A DNA stretch of 64,000 nucleotides from Carnobacterium divergens DSM 20623 (GCF_000744255.1 NZ_JQLO01000001.1:2480001-2544000), one strand, 5' to 3'. Shown: positions 26,729 through 34,522, counted from the first letter of the stretch. Notes: generated by a model not told the origin, from the sequence alone. Program-made: numbers and translations.

Positions 26729-27183
26729 TGTGTTTCCTCCTCAATGTAGTTAGTGATTTTTTTGTAATTATTGATTTCTTCACTAGAAAATTGTCTTTTA
26801 ATTTCTCCATCTTCTAGTTCAATGATTGTAGGAACAAAAGAAATTCCAACTTTATCAGTAAATTTTTCAAATCCTAAATCGTCCCTAGCATAGTCTGTGT
26901 CATAATAGTAAACTTCTCCGTATTTTTTGGCACTGTGCATGACTTTATTCGTTTTAGAGATAAGGTTGAGACAATCAGGACATGTTTTTCTACCAACATA
27001 AATAAAACGTCTTTCTTTTTTTTTAATCAAAGATTCAAATTCATTGGTATTAATTTTTGTTAAGCTCAATGTTTTTAGAGTGTAATTAAAACTAGTTTTA
27101 TTGTTTAATATGAAGATACCAAAAAAAACAATTAATAAAATAGTTATAACTGAAAAAAATGTAAAAATTTTCTTGTTTTTCAT
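26725..27183 (-). CDS. Membrane-anchored thioredoxin-like protein for the bacteriocin locus
   Basis: A 152-aa extracytoplasmic thioredoxin-fold protein: N-terminal anchor (about 6-27), then FIYVGRKTCPDCLNL with the active CxxC at C68-C71, and cis-Pro loop ISFVPTIIEL (about P118). It resembles the bacteriocin accessory proteins of the PedC/BrcD class and the homologue at 14244-14675. Its stop overlaps the ATG of the six-Cys precursor, and its own ATG overlaps the stop of a 20-aa ORF. A dedicated oxidase or isomerase for the three possible disulfides of the mature peptide is the likely job. Confidence 0.83.
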   Translation of the reverse strand: MKNKKIFTFFSVITILLIVFFGIFILNNKTSFNYTLKTLSLTKINTNEFESLIKKKERRFIYVGRKTCPDCLNLISKTNKVMHSAKKYGEVYYYDTDYARDDLGFEKFTDKVGISFVPTIIELEDGEIKRQFSSEEINNYKKITNYIEEETQ

Positions 27184-27242
27184 AATTTACCATAGGGGAT
27201 TAATCTAACTAACTCTAAAATTGTTGGTTCAAACTCAATCAT
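27180..27242 (-). CDS. 20-aa ORF heading the bacteriocin-like operon (leader peptide or pheromone candidate)
   Basis: The ORF starts with ATG at 27242 behind a strong RBS (AAAGGAG, 9 nt upstream) and reads MIEFEPTILELVRLIPYGKL, ending in TGA that overlaps the ATG of the thioredoxin gene. The thioredoxin gene has no other RBS, so the small ORF at least drives coupled translation. Its place beside a divergent Rgg regulator also makes it a candidate signal peptide, although it lacks the Lys-rich hydrophobic look of streptococcal SHP precursors. Not a known family. Translation is well supported; function is open. Confidence 0.6.
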   Translation of the reverse strand: MIEFEPTILELVRLIPYGKL

Positions 27243-27313
27243 ATTAACCTACTCCTTTCAAGTTTTATTAATACGTATTATAATTTTATATTAACACATG
27301 AGATTTTAATTTA

Positions 27314-27358
27314 TTGCAAAAAACCCATATTTGATATAAAATGTTCATATATATCAAA
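27314..27358. promoter_or_regulatory. Divergent Rgg promoter region with 9-bp dyad
   Basis: For the plus-strand regulator gene, TTGCAA (27314-27319) and TAAAAT (27337-27342) are 17 bp apart. A perfect inverted repeat, TTTGATATA (27330-27338) and TATATCAAA (27350-27358), overlaps the -10 and transcription start; its half-sites are 20 bp apart, two helical turns. On the minus strand a TATAAT (27282-27277) lies 35 bp before the 20-aa ORF. The dyad could be an autoregulatory operator; that is inference. Confidence 0.5.
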
Positions 27359-27378
27359 AAAGGAGTGATTAATTATAT

Positions 27379-28242
27379 ATGAATATTGGTGGTACTTTAA
27401 AAAAAATAAGAGAAGCCAAAAATTTAACACAAAAAGAAGTTTCGGAAGATATTCTGTCATTAAGTTTCTACAATAAGATAGAAAATGACAAAAATTCTTT
27501 AACTATTGAATTGTTTTTTAAAATACTCAATAGATTAAATGTAGATTTTGATGAATTTTTCTTTATACATAATAATTACTCAAAAAGTATCTATGATAAT
27601 TACTGGTATAAAATATATAGTTTTTACTACTTATCAGATTCAAACAGTTTAGAATTACTGATAAATTCTCTGTCTCTCGACTATAAGAAAACAAAAAATA
27701 TACAATTTTATCAACTTTCACAAATTGCTCATGTAGTGAGTTGTAGAATTAAAGGAATCCCACCTAAAGAAAAGGTAGTTAATGAAATTTGTACATATCT
27801 AATATCGATAGAAAGTTGGACAAAGCACGAAATAAGTTTATTTATTTCAACTATGGATGTATTTAATTTTGATATTCTTCTTATTTTGTCAGAAAAAATA
27901 TTGAAAACATTGCGTAACTACTCAAAAAATCAAGATTATGCTCATTTTATGAATGGTGCTCTTATAAATTTAACTGTTATTTGTTTAGAATCAGATAAAA
28001 TAAATGATAGTCACTATTTTCTGAACTTATTAAAATCTCAAAATCTAGATGAAAAAAATTTGTATGAAAAAAATGTCATTAACTTTCTTGAGGGAATTTA
28101 TAGATTAAGTACAGGTGATAGGAAAGGTGAGGAGAGGGCAAAAAAATCAATTGAAATTTTCGAGTATTTGGACATGAAAGAGCATGCAAGTAAATATGAA
28201 CTATTTTTAAAGAAAATAAAAAATCAAATTGACTTAAATTAA
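27379..28242 (+). CDS. Rgg/GadR/MutR-family transcriptional regulator
   Basis: A 287-aa Rgg-type regulator: N-terminal Xre helix-turn-helix (residues about 5-62, LKKIREAKNLTQKEVS ... SFYNKIENDKNSLTIELFF) followed by a helical peptide-binding repeat region with the typical spacing of tetratricopeptide-like Rgg C-domains. Rgg proteins bind short secreted peptides and control adjacent bacteriocin or virulence genes. It diverges from the bacteriocin-like operon, so it most likely controls it. RBS AAGGAG is 13 nt from the ATG. Strongly AT-rich like the operon. Confidence 0.85.
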   Translation: MNIGGTLKKIREAKNLTQKEVSEDILSLSFYNKIENDKNSLTIELFFKILNRLNVDFDEFFFIHNNYSKSIYDNYWYKIYSFYYLSDSNSLELLINSLSLDYKKTKNIQFYQLSQIAHVVSCRIKGIPPKEKVVNEICTYLISIESWTKHEISLFISTMDVFNFDILLILSEKILKTLRNYSKNQDYAHFMNGALINLTVICLESDKINDSHYFLNLLKSQNLDEKNLYEKNVINFLEGIYRLSTGDRKGEERAKKSIEIFEYLDMKEHASKYELFLKKIKNQIDLN

Positions 28243-28264
28243 ACAAAAGAAAATAGAAGCAATT

Positions 28265-28301
28265 ACTGAATAAGGTACAGTTTGCTGCTACCTTATTCAG
28301 T
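28265..28301 (+). other. Perfect 13-bp hairpin without T-run
   Basis: ACTGAATAAGGTA and TACCTTATTCAGT flank an 11-nt loop, 22 bp after the Rgg gene. The lack of a T-run makes it an unusual terminator; it may be an RNA-stability hairpin. Confidence 0.5.
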
Positions 28302-28395
28302 TCTACAGATAAAAACTAATACCCAACCTTTTTATTTTGCTATCAAATAGAGTACAATAAACTTAAATCAAATCAGTTTTAAAAAGGAGCTAGTT

Positions 28396-29235
28396 ATGTA
28401 TAAAATCATCTTTTTTGATATTGATGGCACTCTTTTAAATGGCAAGAAGCGCATTCCAGAATCAGCAAAAAAAGCAATTGCAGAATTAAAGGAAGCCGGA
28501 ATTATTCCTGCAATTGCAACAGGTAGACCGCCTTTTAGGATTCACGAAATCTTAGCAGAACTAGAGATTGAAACCTATGTGAGCTTGAACGGTCAATACG
28601 TTGTTCATCAAAATGAAGTTATTTATCAGAACCCCATGAAAAAAGGAGCTGTTAAGCGAATTGCAAAAGCAGCTGAATTAAACAATCAAACAGTTGCCTT
28701 TTGTGGTTCAGACAAAATTTTAGGCAATTCATTGGTAAGTGCCAGCAGTAAAGGCTGGAAGAAAAAAATCAGCAACCATCTCCCCTTTACACCGCCTCAC
28801 TTTATCGTGAACTTAATTTTTAAATATGGAGATAAAAGCAAAAAACCCATTTTAAAAGAATATTATGAAAATCGGGTTATTTACCAGTGTATGTTACATG
28901 CAACTGAAAAATACGATGCCTACTACGCAAAAGAATTTCCAGACTGTAATTTTATGCGATGGAATCCTTATTCAGTTGATGTCTGTCCAGAAGGCGGTTC
29001 AAAGGCGGTCGGAATCATTAAACTACTAGAACACTTACACATTCCCATTGAAGCATCAGCTGCTTTTGGCGATGGGTTAAATGATATAGAAATGTTGAAA
29101 TTGGTTGGAACAGGTATTGCAATGGGAAATGGACGAGAAGAATTAAAACAAGTAGCAGATAAGATTACAGAAAGCCCAGAAAAAAATGGCATTCAAATTG
29201 GGTTGCAAGAAATTGGAGCAATAAAAAATAAATAA
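28396..29235 (+). CDS. HAD-superfamily Cof-type phosphatase
   Basis: A 279-aa class IIB HAD hydrolase (Cof/YidA type). The motifs are FDIDGTLLN (D8, D10), IATGRPP (motif II), K218-type lysine in GGSKAVGI, and FGDGLNDIEML (motif IV Asp pair). It dephosphorylates small phosphorylated metabolites such as sugar or flavin phosphates. RBS AAAAGGAG precedes the ATG. Single gene; the substrate is not deducible. Confidence 0.92.
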   Translation: MYKIIFFDIDGTLLNGKKRIPESAKKAIAELKEAGIIPAIATGRPPFRIHEILAELEIETYVSLNGQYVVHQNEVIYQNPMKKGAVKRIAKAAELNNQTVAFCGSDKILGNSLVSASSKGWKKKISNHLPFTPPHFIVNLIFKYGDKSKKPILKEYYENRVIYQCMLHATEKYDAYYAKEFPDCNFMRWNPYSVDVCPEGGSKAVGIIKLLEHLHIPIEASAAFGDGLNDIEMLKLVGTGIAMGNGREELKQVADKITESPEKNGIQIGLQEIGAIKNK

Positions 29236-29241
29236 GACTTT

Positions 29242-29373
29242 TTAAGAGCGGTTTGATGTTGAAAAATTTGCAGTTTGAAATAAAAGATAAATAAATAAAA
29301 CAGCTCCCAAAAATATTAAAAGGCCATTCAGAAAGAAAATTCTCTGGAAGAAACTAAAAGGTTTTTGGCTCAC
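29242..29373 (-). CDS. Possible 43-aa single-pass membrane peptide (weak)
   Basis: Starting with GTG at 29373, the frame encodes 43 residues with one clear transmembrane segment (FLNGLLIFLGAVLFIYLLF) flanked by basic N-terminal and polar C-terminal ends. The composition is protein-like, but no RBS precedes the GTG and a stop lies directly before it. It may be a decayed gene end rather than a working gene. Confidence 0.25.
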   Translation of the reverse strand: MSQKPFSFFQRIFFLNGLLIFLGAVLFIYLLFQTANFSTSNRS

Positions 29374-29513
29374 TTACTCAATAAAAAAAACGAAAACTAT
29401 ATAATTTTCTGTTTTGCCATTTATTTTTTAATAACTGTATGTTTTAATAATAAAGAACATTGGTTTTTATTTATAGTAAATGTTCCACTATTAAAACAAA
29501 GGGGGATTTTAAA

Positions 29514-29792
29514 ATGGGAGTGGTTCAAAGTAATTTTAATCAAGCAAGTTCTTTAGCTACAGAATTAAGTAATGCAACACAAGCCTTCTCTCACTCTAGT
29601 TCAATTTCAAAAGCTTCAGCTACGACCGTATCTGGCAACCAAAAAGCAAGTCTGACGATTGATCAATCTCAATCATTGTTGACGAGCTTTCTAGGTGCTT
29701 TACAACGCGACAGCCAAAATATCCAAAGTATTGCGACGGATTTTGAAGCGATGGATCAAAAACTAGAAAAATCCTTATTAAACTTAAACTAA
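29514..29792 (+). CDS. Lap1-type T7SS targeting factor (DUF3130/TIGR04197), copy 1
   Basis: A 92-aa helical WXG100-like protein of the SACOL2603/DUF3130 family. In known type VIIb systems this Lap1 factor pairs with Lap2 and the helical N-terminus of an LXG toxin to form the export-ready complex. The C-terminal motif F77-E-A-M-D81 matches the FxxxD export signal of Lap1 proteins. GGGGGAT lies before the ATG at 29514; longer upstream readings have no RBS. It is first in a Lap1-Lap2-LXG-immunity operon. The T7SS machinery (EssC and others) is not in this window. Confidence 0.88.
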   Translation: MGVVQSNFNQASSLATELSNATQAFSHSSSISKASATTVSGNQKASLTIDQSQSLLTSFLGALQRDSQNIQSIATDFEAMDQKLEKSLLNLN

Positions 29793-29810
29793 CGTTTGGA
29801 GGAATGAGGA

Positions 29811-30173
29811 TTGGAGCAACAACCAACTATTGAAGGGCTACAAGAACAATTAAAGGTTGTAACGGAAGATCGCTACCAAGCAGAAACATCTTTCCATAAG
29901 CTGGAACGAAATACAGAAGACGTCCAGTCTATTTTTCAAAAGATCCAACAGCTTTTTAATGAAATGCGTGAGACCTGGCAAGAGGGTGAAATGAGTGCCC
30001 AAATTGCAGAATTACAACAAGAAACGGTGTATCAGCAACAGGGGTATCTCTATGAAAGCGAAGAGGATTACGAGAAGTTACAAAAGAAAAAACATGCTCT
30101 TATGGATAAAGAAGATGAACTCTATTATCAAAAATTGAATCTGAGCCGTGAGGAGCAAACACATGAGCATTAA
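29811..30173 (+). CDS. Lap2-type T7SS targeting factor (DUF3958-like), copy 1
   Basis: A 120-aa protein made of long helices with heptad character (LQEQLKVVTEDRYQAETSF, then FQKIQQLFNEMRETWQ with a Trp near the middle). It occupies the Lap2 position between Lap1 and LXG and has the length of DUF3958 proteins, which bind the LXG domain and help export. The start is TTG with GGAGG 8 nt upstream. Its end overlaps the LXG start by 11 bp. Confidence 0.8.
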   Translation: MEQQPTIEGLQEQLKVVTEDRYQAETSFHKLERNTEDVQSIFQKIQQLFNEMRETWQEGEMSAQIAELQQETVYQQQGYLYESEEDYEKLQKKKHALMDKEDELYYQKLNLSREEQTHEH

Positions 30174-31521
30174 TCTGTTTGTCGGCGAAATGAACACACA
30201 AACGAAGGCCATTAAAAGCTACTGCAACAGCGTGATTAGTGGCATGACACACGTCCAAACGGCTTTAAGTAAAATCATCTTAGAACCTTCCCTGAAGGGA
30301 AATACATATGATTCTGCGAAAGGTTATTTCCAAACGGCTTATCTCCCAGCAACACGAGGCTTTATTCTAGTTTGCGAAACAGCAATTCGTGCCAATCAGC
30401 AGTTTATCAGCGACTACAAATCCAACGTGGACGCCAATAGCCTACAAGAAGACGTCCTCATTTCTCAAATTTCACGCTTAGATTCTATGTCTAGCGCCTT
30501 AGATTCGATTGCGATTCCAAAGGTTTTCACTCAAAATATTGTTGATAATTTACAGAGTGCTAAAGAAAAAACAGCGAAAAAATTAGATAAATTGAGAGAA
30601 TTCAATCACACATCTGTTTCTATTTTTGATGACTTAGAACAACAGTTACAGAACCTAGAAACGGGTGTTACAATGATTGCGGAAGGAAAAGCCTGGAATG
30701 GGACTACAGGAACCTTTTCGACAACTGGGTTAAACATGGAATGGGCGCAAGCAATTGATCAAGCTTGGGAGGAACGTCTGAAAGAACAAGCTAAAAAAGA
30801 TAAACCGAAGAAGAAAAAAGAAAAAATTCCCTGGTGGGAAAAAACAATGACTGGAGCACTAGACTTTTTACAAGGTGCTGGAATTGCAGTTGTTGAAAAT
30901 AATACTGGAGAAAAAGCCAAAAAAGTAAATCAAAAGTTTCAAAACAATCAAAATTATCACTATGGAAAGCTATTTGGAACAGGATTAACAGGAATTCAAT
31001 CACTGACTGAAATGTATCAAGGCGCTAATATGGCGATTAAAGGTCTTCAAGGAATAGCTGGAGCAACTGTTATGAGTGGTGGAGCTCTTGCACCAGGAGC
31101 TGGAGCAATTGCTGGAGCTGGAGCCACAGTTGGAGCTGGAGCACTGGCTCACGGTGGGCTTGTGTTTAGTAACACGATTCAGAACGGCATGGATAACATT
31201 CAGCAAATGCAAAGTTCTGGTGGCGGAAGAGTCCAACCAGTAGGTAACATGAGTGAATTCTTTAAGAGTAAATTTGGGAAGAAGCTTAAAGATTGTAGTA
31301 ACAAGACAAGTAAAATGGTAGATGGACAGAGCGTCTATACTGTCACTGAAAAAACGAACATACCTGGTTTAAAAAAAGGGGATCAATTTTATTTAGATGG
31401 GCTGCATAAAGATCACATTGAAGTATTTGATAAACGTGGAAATATAAAAGACGTATTGAACTTAGATGGAACTTCTAATCCGCAAAAATTTAAAAATGCT
31501 ATGGGAAGGACAATAAAATAA
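30163..31521 (+). CDS. LXG polymorphic toxin, copy 1, with BECR/colicin-E3-like nuclease tip (predicted)
   Basis: A 452-aa type VIIb-secreted toxin. Residues 1-210 are the helical LXG targeting domain, followed by a basic linker (KKDKPKKKKEK), a Gly/Ala-rich hydrophobic segment (295-335) and a 102-residue toxin tip from about 351. The tip contains KKGDQFYLDGLHKDHIEVFD and KRGNIKDV, a pattern of D..LH..HIEVF..KG seen in RNase-type tips of polymorphic toxins; the family assignment is tentative. GAGGAG precedes the ATG at 30163. Its stop overlaps the next gene (TAATG), the usual place of the immunity gene. Confidence 0.85.
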   Translation: MSINLFVGEMNTQTKAIKSYCNSVISGMTHVQTALSKIILEPSLKGNTYDSAKGYFQTAYLPATRGFILVCETAIRANQQFISDYKSNVDANSLQEDVLISQISRLDSMSSALDSIAIPKVFTQNIVDNLQSAKEKTAKKLDKLREFNHTSVSIFDDLEQQLQNLETGVTMIAEGKAWNGTTGTFSTTGLNMEWAQAIDQAWEERLKEQAKKDKPKKKKEKIPWWEKTMTGALDFLQGAGIAVVENNTGEKAKKVNQKFQNNQNYHYGKLFGTGLTGIQSLTEMYQGANMAIKGLQGIAGATVMSGGALAPGAGAIAGAGATVGAGALAHGGLVFSNTIQNGMDNIQQMQSSGGGRVQPVGNMSEFFKSKFGKKLKDCSNKTSKMVDGQSVYTVTEKTNIPGLKKGDQFYLDGLHKDHIEVFDKRGNIKDVLNLDGTSNPQKFKNAMGRTIK

Positions 31522-31907
31522 TGAAAAGTGAAATTGAATCTATTTATAATATTTACGATAAATTGAACAAAAACTTTGATAACAAATTAATAGATGCAAG
31601 TGAACTAAGAGATTTAAAGGAGAATGTTATAGATTGTCTAGAAATGGACTTTGAATATTTAAAAAAAGGACTTGCAGAATTTGAAAAGTTAAATTTTGAA
31701 GAGCTTACTTCTTCAAAGGATAGCTTATATACATTAGGAGTCGTTAATTTAAGTATGGGGTTAGTAAATATAATTGGAGATTTACAAGATTTAGAGGAAA
31801 CTCTTAACAACATGAATCGTAAATTCATGCTGCTAAGTAATGAAATCACTGAAGAAGAGTATAATAAATCCTTAGAAATTATAACAAAAACAAATAAATC
31901 CAATTAG
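31521..31907 (+). CDS. Predicted immunity protein for LXG toxin 1
   Basis: A 128-aa acidic, fully helical, cytosolic-type protein without a recognised domain. It overlaps the toxin stop codon by one base and is unrelated to the gene in the same position of the second cassette, as expected when toxin tips and immunities vary together. AT-rich relative to the conserved part of the cassette. The immunity role is inferred from position. Confidence 0.7.
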   Translation: MKSEIESIYNIYDKLNKNFDNKLIDASELRDLKENVIDCLEMDFEYLKKGLAEFEKLNFEELTSSKDSLYTLGVVNLSMGLVNIIGDLQDLEETLNNMNRKFMLLSNEITEEEYNKSLEIITKTNKSN

Positions 31908-31936
31908 CGTTATTTAACTTAACTATTATTTTCTAA

Positions 31937-32066
31937 TTTTCACAAGAATTCCCTTTCTCTAAAGATTGATTTCTCAACGTTCTTAAACTAGACCAATTGC
32001 GTTTCACAATCTTTCGTTGGGAATCGGTTGGGGGACGGGATACTTGGGTTAATTGGTGATTATGTA
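31937..32066 (+). repeat. Conserved 3' relic of LXG cassettes, copy 1
   Basis: About 130 bp closely matching 62744-62872, both downstream of an LXG immunity gene. One frame reads FHNLSLGIGWGTGYLG followed by stop, and the other copy reads FHNLSLGNGWGTGTLG followed by stop at the same place; further upstream both copies share an in-frame stop. It looks like the tail of an ancestral toxin gene left behind, or a recombination anchor. Confidence 0.7.
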
Positions 32067-32161
32067 CAACAGCATTTTTATATTGATTAATATCTAAAAA
32101 AAACAAAATTATTAGTATTTTTCTTGCTTTTTACTTATCAGATTAGATTGGAGTGTTAGAC

Positions 32162-32506
32162 ATGAAAAAAGGATTATTAATATTTATATCTTCACTAGGT
32201 GTAGGAGCATCTGGTGATACTGGATTTACGTACCTTGATTACTCTAAAGCAAATAAGATTAAAAATATATTAAATAAAGAACTAAAAAAATCCGAAATTA
32301 ATATTGAAATACTCCTTGATGACGATGAAAATAAAAATACTGACTATAAGTTTTACATTGTGACTCCTTTTGTAAATAGTAAATATAAAACGAAAGAATT
32401 AAATGGAAAGCCGGTTTTCCAATTTTCTAAATTAGACTATCACACCAAAACTGTAGATAATATTTTATTTGATCTAAAACAATTCTACGTTGAAAGCGTA
32501 GTTTAA
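32162..32506 (+). CDS. Uncharacterised 114-aa protein beside LXG cassette
   Basis: GGAG lies 8 nt before the ATG at 32162 (the frame opens at a GTG, 32153). The N-terminus (KGLLIFISSLGVGASGDTGFTYLDYS) is hydrophobic, then the sequence is Lys/Asn-rich and mixed alpha/beta. No domain recognised. Its base composition and place after the LXG relic suggest an orphan immunity or other accessory gene, but this is only context. Confidence 0.6.
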   Translation: MKKGLLIFISSLGVGASGDTGFTYLDYSKANKIKNILNKELKKSEINIEILLDDDENKNTDYKFYIVTPFVNSKYKTKELNGKPVFQFSKLDYHTKTVDNILFDLKQFYVESVV

Positions 32507-32655
32507 AATAAAAAATGAGAGAATAATTGTTATATAAACGAGTTTCTTCTTTTTCAATAAAAGCATTTGTTGATGTAGCTGTGTTATATTATTCCGAATC
32601 GATAATTAGATAAGAGCAGATAGATTGACCGGCAGTTTTTTTAACGTTATCCTTA

Positions 32656-32687
32656 TTGTAATCGTTCTGTTTTTAGAATGATAATAA
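32656..32687 (+). promoter_or_regulatory. katA promoter with PerR-like box
   Basis: TTGTAA (32656-32661) and GATAAT (32680-32685) form a promoter with an 18-bp spacer. TTAGAATGATAATAA (32673-32687) matches the PerR/Fur-type box TTATAATNATTATAA at 12 of 14 fixed positions and covers the -10, fitting peroxide-relieved repression of catalase. Confidence 0.65.
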
Positions 32688-32711
32688 ATAAAGATGGATA
32701 GGGGAAAAAGA

Positions 32712-34169
32712 ATGACTAAAAATTTAGATCCAACAAAATCAAACTTAACAACCGATCAGGGAGCTCCAGTTGGCGACAATCAAAATTCAATGACAGCTGG
32801 CGTACGAGGACCTGTTTTAATACAAGACGTCGCCTTATTAGAAAAATTAGCACACTTTAACCGTGAACGAATTCCTGAGCGTGTGGTACATGCAAAAGGA
32901 GCAGGAGCTCATGGTTATTTTGAAGTAACCAATGATTTAAGCCATTATACGAAAGCTGATTTATTTTCAAAAGTAGGCAAAAAAACGCCGATGTTTGCTC
33001 GTTTTTCAACGGTAGCTGGCGAAAGTGGTTCAGCAGATACGCTTCGTGACCCTCGTGGGTTTGCATTGAAGTTTTACACAGAAGAAGGCAATTACGATAT
33101 TGTAGGGAACAATACACCCGTATTTTTCATTCGAGATGCAATCAAATTCCCAGATTTTATTCATACTCAAAAACGTGATCCACAGACTCATTTAAAAAAT
33201 CCAAATGCTGTTTGGGATTTTTGGTCATTATCACCAGAAGCACTTCATCAAGTAACGATTTTAATGTCTGACCGAGGCATTCCAGCTACTTTCCGTCATA
33301 TGCATGGTTTTGGTAGTCATACCTTTAAGTGGACGAATGCGGAAGGAGAAAGCGTTTGGGTGAAATACCACTTTAAAACAGAACAAGGAATCAAAAATTT
33401 AACGGCTGATGTGGCGGAGCAAATTGCCGGTGAAAATCCAGATCATCATACCGAAGATCTATTCAATGCTATTGAAAATGGAGACTTCCCAGCGTGGAAA
33501 GTATGTGTCCAATTAATGCCATTAGCAGACGCTGACCACTACCGATTCAATCCATTTGACGTGACTAAAGTATGGTCACAAAAAGATTATCCATTAATTG
33601 AACTAGGTCGTATGGTTTTAAATGAAAACCCGGCAAATTATTTTGCTGAAGTAGAACAAGTGACTTTTTCACCTGGAAATATTGTACCAGGAATTGATTT
33701 TTCACCAGATAAATTACTTCAAGGTCGTTTATTTGCATATGGTGATGCTCACCGTCATCGTGTTGGAGCAAATAGTCATTTGTTGCCAATCAACCGTTCT
33801 AAAAATGACGTAAACAACTATCATCGAGATGGTGCTATGCGAAGTGATGCCAATGGAGGTGGTTCCGCATATTACGAGCCTAATAGCTTAGGTGGACCAA
33901 CAGAAACACCAGAAAATAAACAAGCAAGCTTTGAAATTCATGGCGTAGCAGATGCAGTTCCTTATGACGACGACGATCATTACACGCAAGCGGGTGATCT
34001 TTACCGTCTTTTACCTGCAGATGAGAAGACTCGTTTGATAGAAAATATTGTGGCAGCGATGAGCCCAGTGAAGGACGAGCAAATCAAGATTCGCCAAATT
34101 GGGCATTTCTTAAAAGCAGATCCTGAATATGGCGCACGTGTTGCAGAAGGTTTAGGAATCAAGATTTAA
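32712..34169 (+). CDS. katA: Haem catalase (clade 3 type)
   Basis: A 485-aa monofunctional haem catalase that converts hydrogen peroxide to water and oxygen. Visible are [15 protein letters not shown] (active-site His), [11 protein letters not shown] (active-site Asn), and [12 protein letters not shown] with the haem-ligand Tyr. GGGGAAAAAG before the ATG at 32712 decides the start; the in-frame ATG at 32694 would put the RBS inside the gene. In Lactobacillales such catalases normally need haem from the environment; no haem biosynthesis gene is present here. A PerR-like box covers its promoter. Confidence 0.96.
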   Translation: MTKNLDPTKSNLTTDQGAPVGDNQNSMTAGVRGPVLIQDVALLEKLAHFNRERIPERVVHAKGAGAHGYFEVTNDLSHYTKADLFSKVGKKTPMFARFSTVAGESGSADTLRDPRGFALKFYTEEGNYDIVGNNTPVFFIRDAIKFPDFIHTQKRDPQTHLKNPNAVWDFWSLSPEALHQVTILMSDRGIPATFRHMHGFGSHTFKWTNAEGESVWVKYHFKTEQGIKNLTADVAEQIAGENPDHHTEDLFNAIENGDFPAWKVCVQLMPLADADHYRFNPFDVTKVWSQKDYPLIELGRMVLNENPANYFAEVEQVTFSPGNIVPGIDFSPDKLLQGRLFAYGDAHRHRVGANSHLLPINRSKNDVNNYHRDGAMRSDANGGGSAYYEPNSLGGPTETPENKQASFEIHGVADAVPYDDDDHYTQAGDLYRLLPADEKTRLIENIVAAMSPVKDEQIKIRQIGHFLKADPEYGARVAEGLGIKI

Positions 34170-34172
34170 ATT

Positions 34173-34225
34173 AAAAAAGTTGTCTGGGTACCTTTCTTCT
34201 GAGGGGTATCTAGGCAACTTTTTTT
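34173..34225 (+). terminator. Terminator of katA
   Basis: AAAGTTGTCTGGGTACC pairs (with G-U pairs) with GGGTATCTAGGCAACTTT, ending in T7. Confidence 0.88.
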
Positions 34226-34298
34226 GTTAGCGGGAGGCAAGATTTTTATTTGATAGGGTAAAAAAAGTGGGAAATTATGGGAGCTAAACACAAAGTAA

Positions 34299-34329
34299 TT
34301 GTACTGGAGTAGACTCCATAGTTTATACT
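34299..34329 (+). promoter_or_regulatory. MerR-family-type promoter (19-bp spacer with dyad)
   Basis: TTGTAC (-35, 34299-34304) and TATACT (-10, 34324-34329) are separated by exactly 19 bp, and the spacer holds the perfect dyad TGGAGT-AG-ACTCCA (34305-34318). Over-long spacers with a central dyad are the hallmark of promoters opened by MerR-family regulators such as NmlR/AdhR. The only gene behind it is a broken small ORF. Confidence 0.75.
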
Positions 34330-34363
34330 AAACTTATAAAGAAAACTAGGAGGGGAGTTAATT

Positions 34364-34518
34364 ATGAAAAAATAAGGTTAGCAGATGGAGTACAAGTTCC
34401 AACCCTACTTACTATGATTAAATGGAGGGCAACTCGTGAAACGAAGCTATCTAAAAGTTTTTCTAAAAAAGGCACTCTCCAAAACGAAAAATCAATTAAA
34501 TCCTATGAAAAGAGGTAA
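34364..34518 (+). pseudogene. Frameshifted gene remnant, aldo/keto-reductase-like N-terminus
   Basis: AGGAGGGG and ATG at 34364 are excellent, but the frame stops after MKK (TAA). One base earlier in the run of six A's, an open frame continues: IRLADGVQVPTL, then 38 unrelated residues, to a stop at 34518. With seven A's it would read MKKIRLADGVQVPTL, which resembles the start of bacterial aldo/keto reductases. The rest of that family is missing, so this is a one-base deletion plus a large deletion, ending 4 bp before the next gene. A MerR-type promoter precedes it. Confidence 0.6.
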
Positions 34519-34522
34519 ATAA

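Larger units (their letters stand above)
29514..31212 (+). repeat. LXG cassette direct repeat, copy 1 (1,699 bp)
   Basis: Covers Lap1, Lap2 and the first 350 codons of the LXG gene. It matches 60310-62008 without any insertion or deletion; the encoded proteins differ at 1 of 92, 5 of 120 and 6 of 350 residues. Sequence beyond 31212 is unrelated to copy 2 until a shared ~130-bp 3' element. Both copies are on the plus strand, 30,796 bp apart. Confidence 0.93.

Noticed and set aside
31553-31903. Minus-strand 116-codon ORF opposite immunity gene 1
   Set aside because: AT-rich shadow; the sense gene overlaps the toxin stop codon and sits in the expected immunity position.
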